The translations under genes and the position numbers were made by a program. 64,000 nucleotides of DNA from Benincasa hispida. Its lineage: Eukaryota > Streptophyta > Magnoliopsida > Cucurbitales > Cucurbitaceae. The first letter of the stretch is position 1; each line of letters begins with the position of its first letter. Shown piece by piece: positions 20,686 to 32,060 of the stretch. The stretch lies in contig NC_052356.1 of NCBI RefSeq assembly GCF_009727055.1, forward strand, positions 5,697,842 to 5,761,841, read 5' to 3'. The notes below the pieces were generated by a model. The model did no database searches. It was not told the DNA's origin and was given only the letters and a program-made list of their open reading frames with translations.

Positions 20686-22295
20686 TGATAGCTCTAAAAA
20701 AGAGCTATTATTATTAGCTTAATTCAGGCTTGTTATTGGATTACATGTTTCCCTATTTTGTAGGTACTGAGCAACCAAGGGTAGAATTAATCATTTGAAG
20801 AACAGGGTTAATTTAAGCAATTTGGAGTTGATTTGAGTATCCGAGCTTCAAAGGAGTTTAATAAACCAAAATGCCCCTACCAAAGCACCACAACACTTAT
20901 AATTTGCCTAGGTCTGATGCTCATGCAATGCTTGGAGGTAGTAGATTGTGATGCAGAGGAGCCTTGCAACGCTGCTCCGAGCATCGTAACGCTACTCCTA
21001 GCGTCGCAATGCTCTGGAGATTCATCAGCGCCACCGTTGCAATGCTGCCTGATGCTCCAACCCAACACTGCGCGACAGAATAGGGATAGAGTGAGAAGCA
21101 TGTGCGTGAGTGAGCGTTGGAGCCAGTATTAGACTTCTACCTTGATGCTCCCCTTCAGCTGCTTCAGCGTTGCAACGCTATTTCTAGCGTTGCGACGCTG
21201 CCCTGATTTTCTATAAATATTCCTCTTTGGTTTTAGGTCGAAACATGCTGAAAATTGTATTGTTTTTCAATGGAGGCCGAGGAGAGGCCATGAATTCTTC
21301 TTTTTCCTTATGTTTTCAGTATCCTTAGGTTAGTCTTTGTTTATTTTTGGATTATGGACGTGTGTTGGAACATATCTTGTTGGTTTGTCTATGAATCAAT
21401 GAGGTAATCCTTTCATTTAGTTATTGGATCTAACATTCTTGTAATTTGATGAATTTTCTGTTAAACTTTGTGCTTTAAATTAGAATTGTGTTTTTCTTGA
21501 AATCTTGCATGATTTAGATTTGCTTTTGTGTGTTGGATTGACGCCCCTATCATGATCGCATATCTTAGTTAGTAAATTCAAGCTCGCACGTATCCTTGTA
21601 ATCGTCCATGCTTTGAGTTTACCCTTGTAGCATCGATTAGATGAGCATGCCTAGATGTATAGGCTGACCTTGAATCTTTGCATCACATATTTAATCCAGA
21701 TTTATGAATAAATTGATTATTTGCACATGGCTTTTCTTGATACTTAATCAACATAGTTGAATCTTGAATCTTAATGCATGTGTTTCTAGTTTTTTTATGG
21801 CCGCTAAGGACCCAATTGCATCTAGGAGCACGTAGGTTAGTTAGGGCATAGTCTTTCCAGCCTTAATTAAGAATTAGGATGCTTGATTGGTTTTTAATTA
21901 ATTGATTGTCGGCCTTTGTAGAGATTAGTTAATTCAAATTAATTGGGTAGCTATGCATGGATAATTTGATAACATGATATTTTGGCGGAAACCAATGATT
22001 TAAATTACATTGAATGGCTACTTGATCTGGGAACTAGATGAATCCGATCATATATCCCTTGCAATTTCCTTTTCTTGCATGTTTTCAATTTTAAAACCAA
22101 AAACCAAAACCCCGTTCATACTGTTTTTCCACGGTCAAATCTAAAAAGAAATTAACTCTTTGCTTCTCTGTGGTTCGACCCTGCACTTATCATTGTTGCT
22201 ACGTTTTATAGTAATAGAAGTAGTTCAGTGATTTTACAAATTTTCTTTTGATCAAGTTTGAAGCTTATTAACGACGTAAGTTTCAGGCTTTGTCA
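20686..22295 (+). repeat. 5' LTR of element G
   Basis: It runs from TGATAGCTCTAAAAAAGAGC (20686) to TGTCA (22295), 1610 bp. The 5' third aligns with C's LTR (words TTATTGGATT, ACATGTTT, TTTTGTAGGTA, GAGCAA). It contains several near-palindromes related to AGCGTTGCAACGCT, including an exact copy at about 21168. Confidence 0.85.
21211..21220 (+). promoter_or_regulatory. TATA box in LTR of element G
   Basis: CTATAAATAT lies at the position equivalent to the TATA box of the C LTRs, just after the GCGTTG-rich block. It is the likely core promoter of the LTR. Confidence 0.6.
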
Positions 22296-22299
22296 AAAA

Positions 22300-22317
22300 T
22301 GGTGCCGCTGCCAGGGA
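22300..22317 (+). other. Primer binding site, tRNA-Asp-like, element G
   Basis: TGGTGCCGCTGCCAGGGA is the tRNA-Asp complement TGGCGCCGTTGCCGGGGA with three changes. It lies four bases after the LTR end. Confidence 0.75.
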
Positions 22318-22334
22318 AGCAAGCCAACTAATAT

Positions 22335-23914
22335 TGTTCGGACTTTGGGACTAGCATTGTCGTAACTGCCCCCAGCCAGAGCAAAGATAATTTATTTTCA
22401 CCGATCCAAGACTTATACCACAAACGCAGTAAAGTGGTAAGATCGGGGTCGAATCCATAGAGAGACTGTTGAATCAACTTAGGACCATTTATAAATTCCA
22501 CTTGAAAAGGTTTTGATGGTTTTTGTTTTTTTTTTTTTTTATAAAATAAGTTGACAATCAAATAAAGAAAAGCAAGAGTTAACATAGAAAAGGGTTGAAT
22601 CAAATTGAGGGAAAAATCTTAGGATTAATTTGTATGCTTTTTTTTTTTTTTTCTATCATTAGGTATTAGTTAATTTCTCCAATTATGTGAACCCCTCAAC
22701 CTATTAGAAATTCTAACTCAGTTTAAAACTTTTCCTTTTAAGCAACATACAAGTTAAAACTGAAAAGCATTAAGAAAGGGTTCAATTGTTGAGACATACT
22801 ACAAACCGGACAACTATATCTTATATCATGATTTATTTGGGAAGGATTATACTAGGGCATACATGAATTTGGCCAGAAAGTGTCTAGACCCTAAACATGC
22901 GATCCTAATACGTGCAACTTAATCAATCAATAATGCACAAACTAGAATGATTTTACATACAAGAATTTTAACAAATTAATTTGTTAGAAAAATTCATCAA
23001 AACTCTATTAATAATAAAATAAATCCACCCAAAGAGTTCACAACAATTGAATAAATTAAACTAGTAAACCTTCAAGAATTAAGACATACAAACTATCCCA
23101 AGAAAATCACCTAGCCTCTGAAAGGCATATTGGAATTACGATGATCAAAAGAGAATCGAGGCTGACTATGGCGACAATGGCTCAACAATTTGACTTCAAT
23201 GGCTCCCAAAATCGGAATAAACTCTAAAATTTTACTCTTTTCGGAGGTGTATTGAAGTAGGAATGAGATGTTGTGAAGGTTGACCCCAAGCACCTTATTT
23301 ATAGGTTTCGCGTAGTGTTGAATCATTGTGGCACACATTGGAGAGCATTAAGGAGACGTTGCAACGATGCCTCCAACGCTTGGTTGCATCGCGTGTTGAA
23401 CAAAATTCTGTCAATTTTCATAGCGTTGCAACACTGGAAGGAGCGTTGCAATGCCAGGTGTTCTGTCTTCAGGCATTGGAGTGAAGTGTCAGACTGCGTT
23501 GCAACAGTGGTGAGGTTGATCATTCAGAGCATTGTGATGCTTGGAAGTAGCGTTGCAACGCTGAGCATTCTGCCAAAAACTCGCTATTTACTGCTCGACG
23601 ACTTAATACTCGATGCTCAACGCTTGTTTACTTGGTAGATTTTTACTTGAGAATACTCGAAAGCCTTTTACTCGATGGTACTTGATGATACATGATGGTT
23701 GATCATACTCGATGAAAATTTGGTAATTTCAACTCCTTTGAAGCCTGAATGTTCAAATCAGCTCCAAATTACTTCAAATTATCCACGATCGGCTCCAAAT
23801 CGCCAATTCTACCTCTTGATTGCTCAATACCTACAAAATAGAGAAATAAACATGTAAAATCCAATAAGAAGCCCAAATTAAGCTAGGAATAATAGCTCTT
23901 TTTGAGAGCTAACA
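22335..23914 (-). repeat. 3' LTR of element C
   Basis: On the minus strand it begins TGTTAGCTCTCAAAAAGAGC at 23914 and ends CCGAACA at 22335, 1580 bp. T-runs (about 22520-22541 and 22641-22653) make it differ from the other LTR. It contains at least five GCGTTGCAAC-type words between 23350 and 23570. Confidence 0.92.
23295..23305 (-). promoter_or_regulatory. TATA box in 3' LTR of element C
   Basis: The minus strand reads CCTATAAATAA, conserved at the same place in the 5' LTR (47977-47987). Confidence 0.6.
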
Positions 23915-23927
23915 AACACCCCTAACT
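23915..23927 (-). other. Polypurine tract of element C (candidate)
   Basis: The minus strand reads TTAGGGGTGTT immediately before the 3' LTR. It closely matches element A's tract. Confidence 0.65.
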
Positions 23928-25288
23928 TAAGACTTGATCGTCTCGAGCAAGATTATAACACTCAGTCATGGAAATTGATAAGAAAATCGTTCACTCCATT
24001 CATCGAATCCTTTCTCTATCTCAACAGTCGTAAGGGTCGCATCACATATCATAATCAAACAATCACTCAATTGAGACTTGTTATAAAAAGGTCATTTTTC
24101 AATCAAAGCTATGTATGAACGAAACACTAAGACACGAAACTTTTTTGTAAATCGAAAAGTACCCGGAAAAGTTTTAGCCTACTCCCATTTCATCTTTCCT
24201 CTACTCTGGCTCAATCATCAACTCGAGATATACTGTTATTGCATATCAAAGAGCAACACTATCTAGGAGTGCCCAAAACTCATGCACATAAAACATAGAA
24301 GACATCGGTTTTAATTAGAGGGCTAGCTTTCAAACTCAACTGCCAGGAACCTATCACTCTTTTCTTGCGGGCCCTAACTAGACATAGCGGAGGTATCTCT
24401 TTTCACCTCTATCCATGCACACATGCACACTATTTTTTTTTGCAGGCACATCAGTTATGCCTCAATTTTTTTTTTCAGAAGAGAAAAGTAACTAATATAA
24501 TTCTCTTTTATTTTTTTTCTCACACACAAGGCTGCTATTTTCTCACTATCTAGTTTTACTCTCAGGCACTAAAAGTTTCTCCCAAGACAATAGAGGGCCT
24601 TTCGAGGTGACAACGAAAATCCGAGATGGATAATCCATTTCTAAGAATTTAAGAGATTTAAAACAGAAAAATTTTCAACCTAGGTTCATTTTACATGGTT
24701 CTCATGAATTATTTTTTATAAAAAACTCAACAATGTGAAAATGACTCATTTTTAAGAACAAGAAACCCATTGAGTGCGTCATCAAATTGTCATTGAAAGG
24801 AAATGGCAAACAAAGCAAACAAAAATTTGGGCATTCATCATGACAGAATCAAGACAACAATTCATATTTTCAACCAAATTACTCAATTACGAAGCATGCT
24901 TTGCGCACCCCCAATTTAAGAGCTATGCATTATCCTCAATGTGTATTCAGGCTTTAACTCATGCTAAGGACAAAAAGAAAAGGGGCAAGAGGGAACAAAA
25001 AAACTCCCTGGATTTTTGGGTACAAGCACGATCATTTTGAAAGCATTCCTTCAAGAGCTAGGATTGTGATTCTTCTAAGAAGAAAAGTAAATGTAGTCAG
25101 TCTCTCTTTAATTAAAAAGAAAATGAAAGAAACAAAACAAAACAAAAAAGAAAAGAAAAGTAAGAAAATGAAATTCAAACTCCTGGTTTCCTTCAGGTAA
25201 CGTAACATTTAATGTCTTTTGCTCAACGCCTAATGATGTGGGCTCAAGTGACAAAAGGTGGAGTCAACATGAAGCTTGAGCAAATAAC
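23928..25288 (-). other. 3' non-coding region of element C
   Basis: This lies between the integrase C-terminus and the PPT. It is AT-rich with homopolymer runs (24430-24520 T-rich, 24980-25180 A-rich on the plus strand). No env-like frame or conserved motif was found on either strand. Confidence 0.6.
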
Positions 25289-25820
25289 GTTGACTTCTCC
25301 TTCATTGAAAATTTTTAGGCAGTGCCCATTCACTTTGAATTCCTTCCCCGTCTCCGGACTCCTAATCTCCATTGCACCTTAAGGAAACAAGTTAATAACC
25401 TCAAAGGGATTAAGCCATTTAGATTTCAGTTTACCGGGCATAAGTGATAGCTTTGGATTGTAGAGCATCACTTTCTGTCCAACTCAAAATTCCTTCCTCA
25501 AGAGACCTTTATCATGTATTAATTTTGACTTTTCCTTGTACATTCTTGAGTTCTCATAGGCTTCCAAGCGTAGTTACTTCAATTCCTGTAGTTCTAATTG
25601 TCTCTCCTCACCGGCTTGGGCTAGGTTCATATTACATTGCTTGATAGCCCAATATGCTCTATGCTCAATTTCGACCGGTAGATGACATGCCTTGCCATAG
25701 ACAAGCTTAAAGGGCTTTGTTCCAATAGGAGTTTTAAATGTAGTTTTGTAGGCCGAAATATCATCGTCAAGGCGCGAGCTTCAATCTTTTCTGGTTGGAT
25801 TGACAGCTTTATCTAGGATA
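25289..25820 (-). pseudogene. Element C integrase, C-terminal part
   Basis: Reading leftward from B's insertion, the minus strand shows [77 protein letters not shown] and FKVNGHCLK. These are the end of the core and the C-terminal domain of an Athila-type integrase. It carries at least three stops. The first half of this integrase lies at 42689-43068 on the other side of B. Confidence 0.85.
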
Positions 25821-25825
25821 CTTTT

Positions 25826-27790
25826 TGATGGAACACAAGACATACATAGTGGAATTAGGATCTAATTACACTCTAATTGCTTTTAATTTAAAGGAAAAAT
25901 TGCATGCAATTGAAGGAAAAAAACAGTAATTAACTTACCTTTGAAGCTCCCGAAAACCGCTTTTCCTCGCTGAATCTCGACCCGAACTCTTTCGGACCAC
26001 CACTAGAGTTGACTTACTATCCTTTGGACTCAGAACCGAGTTGTGGGACCTGGTGGATGAAGAAAACCGAGAGAGAGAAAGAGATGAAAAAATAAGATGG
26101 AATTTTGGTTTTGGGTTTTCCCCTTTTTTAGCCCAATTTTAGAAAACAATTTGGCAAAATTGGAAAAACTTTTTTCATTCAAAATGAAAGCCCATTTTAT
26201 AGAAAAACCATGCAACAATTGCATGAACCAAATCCATAAAAACCCAACACCTATAATCCACTATCTTAGTGGGCCTAATGTCTCCACTATAAATCAACAC
26301 CTAGCCCACTATTTTGTTAGTGAAATTATCCAATAAAAGTTTGGATTTTCCCACTAACTTATAGTCAAAGGGCAAAATAGTCATTTGATCAAAGTCAAAA
26401 CTTTGACCAAAACGTCACATTTTGACTTTTTATGATTTTTCCGTGTTGACTAATTTTGACCTCCTGAGCATGAATCCGCATTCATTTTCTTCGAAATTCA
26501 ATCATATTTGAATATAAGAATCGGTTCAAAGTTTGACTTTTCAAAGTTAAAAGTCAACTCTTTGACTTTTTACATCTTTGACCATTTCCATTATTTTCCG
26601 AGATTTCGAATATTGAACATATTCATATTCTTGATATTTAAATCACATTTAAATATTAAAGTTGTATCTCTAAACTAAAAAAATCGACCACTATATCACA
26701 TATAACTTGTCGGTTTCTTCTCTCTTCACCTAATTCGAACAATTCGAATTATTCTATTCATACTGTTCTAAGTTTATTCCATATGAGCTAGTAGGGTAAC
26801 TAATGGACCTATAGATCATGGATTCCAAAGATCCAAGATTAGCTAACTAAACTCTTTAGATGGAGCTAATCAACATTCGTTAACTAACGGGTCATTCACT
26901 ATAGTTCCATAGTTGCACTCCCCTCACTATAGATATATTTGCGTCCATTTGATATAACCATGATTAGTAAGCTAATCCTTCACAGGTTGTTCGTAATCTC
27001 GGCTGGGTCATAAAATCGTTTTTACCCCCAAGACTACATCTTGTTTCTTTTAAGTTCCACTGATCCTCTAATGAACAATTGGTTTAAGGTCCAACCTATA
27101 AACCGAAATCCTCTCGGGCCAAGGAGAGGGTGGGGCCCCTTGTTCAAGACTTGGATTCAGTACTAAAGGGAACAACCTATCTACTATCCCTATAATGGGT
27201 AGGAGTGAATTCTGTCTTGCACCCTATGTTCCAAGCTATCCACCCGATCTTACCTGTAATGGGAGGCTTATTGAGCCAGCAATATTGAGCTTCCCTCACC
27301 TATGCAGATCTAAGGATAATTTCGTGTGAACAGGAGTTCATAGTTAGCTCAGGATTAAGATTAAGTTACCTAGGTCATCAATTAACGAAATAGTCAGTTT
27401 TATACATAAAACGACATTTAGAACGTAAAAAGTGACTATTTCATGGTTCAATCTTATGTAAACTCTTTACATAGGATGCTCCCACTCACATATCTCTATA
27501 TGAACGATTCAAAATCACATCATTTGTACTAACTACAAAGTGGGCCGCATCCATAGTGTCCCTAGAATAAGGCGCCCAACTTTATTCATATACTATAGAC
27601 CATTTTGGCTATATATTTGAACTTGATCCACATTTATGTCACTACATAAAGTTCAAACTACATTAAATAGCCCTAGGACCATAGTTTATTGGATTCAATA
27701 TTACAATTTCAATAACAACTTTATCGAAAAACAAAACAAAATATGTTTATTAATTTACAAACTACGAGTTTTAGGACATAAAATCCAACA
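25826..27790 (-). repeat. 3' LTR of element B
   Basis: On the minus strand it begins TGTTGGATTTTATGTCC at 27790 and ends GTTCCATCA at 25826, 1965 bp. It lacks the duplicated 48-bp segment found around the N in the partner LTR. Confidence 0.93.
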
Positions 27791-27803
27791 AACTCCCATT
27801 GGA
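27791..27803 (-). other. Polypurine tract of element B (candidate)
   Basis: The minus strand reads CAATGGGAGTT directly before the 3' LTR, a typical copia PPT position and composition. Confidence 0.6.
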
Positions 27804-27922
27804 CTAAAACTCCTAGTGGAGTATCACAATGTTGAATTTAAGTGAGAAACATATGAGTACAATAAACATATGAATACTATAAACTAGGGAATATACCCAA
27901 AAGTTCTCCCACTTGTCCTAGT

Positions 27923-28816
27923 TTACAAACTTCGTAGACCTAGACTCTGTAGATGACCTTCAAACACTTTAGCCGTGAGGGCCTTTGTAAAAGGATCAAC
28001 AATATTTTGCTTAGAAGATATCTGGGTCACTACAACGTCTCCACGATGTATAATGTCCCGGATCAAATGGTATTTGCACTCAATATGCTTTCCGCGCTTA
28101 TCGCTTCTTGGTTCTCTTGAATTTGCAATTGCACCACTATTATCAGAATATAGGGTGATAGGTAGATGCATATTTTGAACAACTTCCAAATTTATCAAGA
28201 ATTTCCTCAACCATACTGCTTCCTTTGCTGCTTCACAAACAGCTACGTATTCAGCTTCCATTATGGAGTTTGCAATACAGTTTTGCTTCACACTTCTCCA
28301 CACTACTGCTCCTCTGTTAAGAGTGAACATTGATCTAGATGTAGACTTTCTAGCATCTTTATCAGTTTGAAAATCAGAGTCAGTGTATCCAGTAAGGATC
28401 AAATTCTTAGTACCATACACGAGCATGTAGTTCCTCGTTCTCCTAAGATACTTGAGGAGATTTTTAACGGCAGTCCAATGATCATATCCAGGATTGGACT
28501 GATACCTACTGACTATCCTTACTGCGTAGCATATGACAGGTCTAGTACATAACATTGCATACATCAGGCTCCCTACTGTAGAAGCATAAGGAATGTGTCT
28601 CATATACTCAAATTCTTGAGGTGTCATAGGACATTGATCCTTTGACAAATGAATTCCATATATGTAAGGTAACAAACCTCTTTTGGAATTCTGCATCTTA
28701 TACCTAGACAACATTTTGTCTATATAAGTTGCTTGAGACATGGCTAGTGTTCTGTTCTTGCGGTTCTGAATAATCTGAATCTCGAGAACATACTGCGCAT
28801 TCCCCAAATATTTCAT
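27923..28816 (-). pseudogene. Element B RT C-terminus and RNase H (long intact stretch)
   Basis: An uninterrupted 297-codon frame covers the RT thumb/connection and the whole RNase H domain. Motifs in order are QYVLEIQIIQNRKNRTLAMS, KRGLLPYIYGIHLSKDQCP, VGSLMYAMLCTRPVICYAV, YTDSDFQTDKDARKST (first RNase H Asp), IMEAEYVAVCEAAKEAVWLR (Glu), LYSDNSGAIANS (Asp) and DPFTKALTAKVFEGHL near the end. The catalytic acidic residues are present. It is the best preserved coding piece of B. Upstream, the YVDD region (about 28885) is frameshifted, so the domain cannot be made as part of a working polyprotein. Confidence 0.9.
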
Positions 28817-29058
28817 TTGGAACTGCGTTGCTAGCCCATTTCTTTTGATGTCAATTTAGGTAACCTACTTCATTCCCAATGAGTAGAATATCGTCAACAT
28901 TATAAAACTAAGAACGCCTATAGTAGAATTGACAATCTTCTTGTAAACAAAGGCTCGTCAACATTCTGTTCAAAGCCATAAGATTTGGTCGCAGTATCAA
29001 ATATTATATTCCAAGATCTAGAAGCTTGTTTTCAACCCATAAATGGGATTTTTGAAGC

Positions 29059-29691
29059 TTACAATTCCTTTTGTTCTTGACCCTGTGCAATAAACCCCTC
29101 TGGTTGAGCCATATAGATACTCTCCACAAGATCGCCGTTTAGAAAGGCTGTCTTGACATCCATCTGCAAAATTTCATAGTCATAAAAGGTGGTAATGGAT
29201 AAGAGTATTCTAATCGACTTAAGCATGGAAATGGGAGAGAAAGTTTCTTCATAGTCTACTCCCTCTCTTTGGGTATGACCCTTTGCCACAAGTCGAGCCT
29301 TAAAAGTCTGTACTTTACCGACTTGGTCTCGTTTTCTCTTATAGATCCACTTATAACCAATTGGTTTTACATCATTTGGCTGATCTACAAGTTCCCAAAC
29401 AGAATTGAAGTACATAGACTCCATTTCGAGGTCTATGGCTTTGACCCATTGAACATGGTCCACATCTTTTATCGCCTGTTTATATGTCGATGGATCCTCT
29501 ATGCCGCCATCAGGTATGACGACTTGTGTTTCTGTTAAACCCAAGTAACGATCAGGCTGATGAACAACCCTCCCACTACGTCGAGGCATTCTCAATTCTT
29601 GAGAAGGATATGACTGACCAGATGTACTAGTTTTATCTACTACTTTAGTAGATGAACTAGCTCTATCTGTAGCGTTTTTTGGAAATTTCAT
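29059..29691 (-). pseudogene. Element B reverse transcriptase, N-terminal part
   Basis: This is an open 210-codon frame. It starts in the linker (ELRMPRRSGRVVHQPDRY, YLGLTETQ) and continues into [74 protein letters not shown] and QMDVKTAFLNGDLVESIYM. The last holds the first catalytic Asp of the palm. It then loses frame at about 29058. Between here and 28817 the region with LYGLKQ and YVDD is damaged. Start position has no meaning because this is the interior of a polyprotein. Confidence 0.88.
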
Positions 29692-30605
29692 TCAATACTA
29701 GTCTACTGCGAGGTTGATGACTTCTTATGTGGTCTTCCTCTAAGAATATGGCGTTTGTTGATACAAATACCTTATTCTCTTGAGGATCGTAAAATAGACC
29801 ACTTTTTGTTTCTTTTGAATAACCTACAAATAGGCATAGTTTTGAACGACGTTCCAATTTTTTTAGGATTTTGCACCAACACGTATGTCGGGCATCCCCA
29901 AATCCTAAAGTGACGTAAACTACCTTTACGCCATTTCCATAGCTCATAAGGTGTTTCTGAAATACTTTTAGGGGGAACGTTATTCAAAATATAGACATCA
30001 GTCTCTAATGCATGTCCCCAAAGCAATCAGGTAACTCAACAAAGCTCATTATTGAGCGAACCATGTCCAACAAGGTTCTGTTTCTTCTTTCAGATACACC
30101 GTTCTATTGAGGTATATTAGATGCAGAGAGTTGTGACTTGATTCCGTGTTCTATATAGTCCTGGAATCTTAAGTCCATGTACTCCCCACCTCGATCTGAT
30201 TGTAGTGTCTTAATTGTTTTACCTAGCTGGTTCTCAACCTCAGCCTTATATTCTTTTGAACTTTTCAAAAGAATTTAGACTTGTATGCATTAGGTAAATA
30301 TTGACTTACCTTGAATAATATCAATAAAACTGATGAAATATTCATACCCACTCGAGCTTTGACATTCATCGATCCACAAAGGTCCGAATGTACGAGCTCT
30401 AAGGTATTGTGGCTCTGAGACCTTTTCCAGTAAAAGATCTCTTAGTCATTTTTCCTCAAGACAAGACTCACATGGAGGTTAAAGAATTTTCTTCTAACTG
30501 ATTTAGGAGTCCATTCTTAACCAATCTCTCAATCCTATTGAGATTTATGTGACCAAGTCTTAAGTGCCATAGATAGGCATTAGAAGAAACTTTTTGTCTT
30601 TTATT
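29692..30605 (-). pseudogene. Element B integrase (broken)
   Basis: Reading leftward from 30605, the HHCC finger (a HLRLGHINLNRIERL-like block around 30560 and a CESC pair near 30470) is followed by a HSDLCG-type motif, a YEYFISFI-like block, and a RSDRGGEYMDL-like motif near 30195. An SERRNRTLLDMV block sits near 30065. After it, 30026-29663 reads a VYILNNVPPKSISETPYEL block, a WGCPTYV block and LFVGYSKETKSGLFYD in two overlapping frames. Stops and two frame changes break it. Its 5' boundary coincides with the junction to gypsy segment D. Confidence 0.82.
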
Positions 30606-31576
30606 CTGAGACCCGAGGATGTATCTGTGGTACAAGAATTCTTAGATGTGTTCCCTAAAGAGTTACCAGGCTTACCACCTGACAGGGAAATAGAGTTTAC
30701 TATTGAGTTAGTTCCAGGTACAACACCTATATCCCAAGCACCATATAGGATGGCACTAACGGAACTGAAGGAGTTAAACGTTCAGTTACAGGAACTTGTG
30801 GATAAAGGGTACATTAGACCCAGTGTGTCGCCTTGGGGAGCGCCAGTCTTGTTTGTTAAGAAGAAAGACGGTATTCTTAGATTATGCATAGACTATAGAC
30901 AGTTGAATAAGGTGACCATTAAGAATAAATACCCATTGCCTCGTATAGATGATCTTTTTGATCAGTTAAAGGGAGCCACAGTGTTCTCTAAGATAGATTT
31001 GAGATCAGGTTATCACCAGTTGAAGGTGAAAGACACATATGTTCCAAAGACTGCATTCAGAACTAGGTATGGACATTATGAGTTCCAGTAATGCTGTTTG
31101 GATTGATAAATGCTCTTGTGGTATTTATGGATTTGATGAATAAGATATTTCATCTTTATCTGGATCAGTTTGTAATAGTTTTCATTGACGATATACTAGT
31201 ATATTCTAGTAGTGTAGAGAAGCACAAAGAACATCTGAGGATGGTGTTGCAGATGCTAAGGGAAAAGAAGTTATATGCCAAATTTAGTAAGTGTGATTTT
31301 TGGTTAAACCAAGTCGTATTTCGTGGGCATATAGTTTTAGCTGATGGAGTTAGCATTGATTCCCAAAAGATAGAAGCAATAGTCAATTGGGAACAACCCC
31401 TGAAAGTAATAGAAGTACGCAGTTTTCTGGGTTTAGCAGGTTATTATAGGAGATTCGTGGAGGGATTTTCTAAGATAGCTCTACCATTGACAAACCTGAC
31501 CAGAAAAGATGCGAAGTTTGAATGGTCGCCAGAATGCGAGCACAGTTTTCAGGTGTTGAAACAAAGGTTAGTGTAA
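30606..31576 (+). pseudogene. D1 reverse transcriptase
   Basis: Gypsy RT begins at the [20 protein letters not shown] block (30615 onward) and continues with [75 protein letters not shown] and YGHYEFQ. One frameshift at about 31088 separates the next part, which carries [16 protein letters not shown] and the catalytic FIDDILVYS (with Ile-Asp-Asp), then [14 protein letters not shown]. All core motifs are present; only this frameshift and the TAA at 31576 break the domain. B's copia integrase is immediately upstream in the opposite orientation. Confidence 0.9.
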
Positions 31577-32060
31577 GCACCAGTATTAACTCTACCTACA
31601 CCAGGTAAAGAGTTTGAGGTTTATTGTGATGCATCCCGATGTGGGTTAGGATGTGTGCTGATGCAGGAGGGAAAGGTAGTAGCTTATGCTTCTCGACAGT
31701 TAAAGAAGCATGAATGTAACTACCCTACACACGATTTGGAGTTAACAGCAGTTGTGTTAGCTCTAAAGTTGTGGAGACATTACCTATTTGGTGAGCATTG
31801 TCATATATTCACGGATCATAAGAGTCTGAAGTATATCTTTGATCAGAAGGAACTGAACTTGAGACAGAGAAGATGGCTCGAGTTGATCAAAGATTATGAC
31901 TGTACAATTGACTATCACCCAGGTAAAGCAAATGTGGTAGCTGACACTCTAAGTCGAAAAACCAGATCAGCTAGAGCTAGTATCAATTCAGTAAAGGGTA
32001 CACTGATTCATGAGTTGTATAATGCTAGGGCAACATTATCAATCGATTAAACAGGAGGGT
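31577..32060 (+). pseudogene. D1 RNase H
   Basis: Motifs are [20 protein letters not shown] (first Asp), [20 protein letters not shown] (Glu), [20 protein letters not shown] (Asp), [20 protein letters not shown] and [11 protein letters not shown], all in the frame 31655-32050 and just upstream. A stop at 31576 precedes it and another lies at 32048. The catalytic residues are present. Confidence 0.88.

Noticed and set aside
20833..21132. 99-codon frame with many Cys
   Set aside because: It lies in G's LTR; the Cys codons come from the repeated GCAATGCT/TGC words.
24774..25200. Lys-rich small protein genes
   Set aside because: A-rich plus-strand translation opposite the 3' region and integrase end of C.
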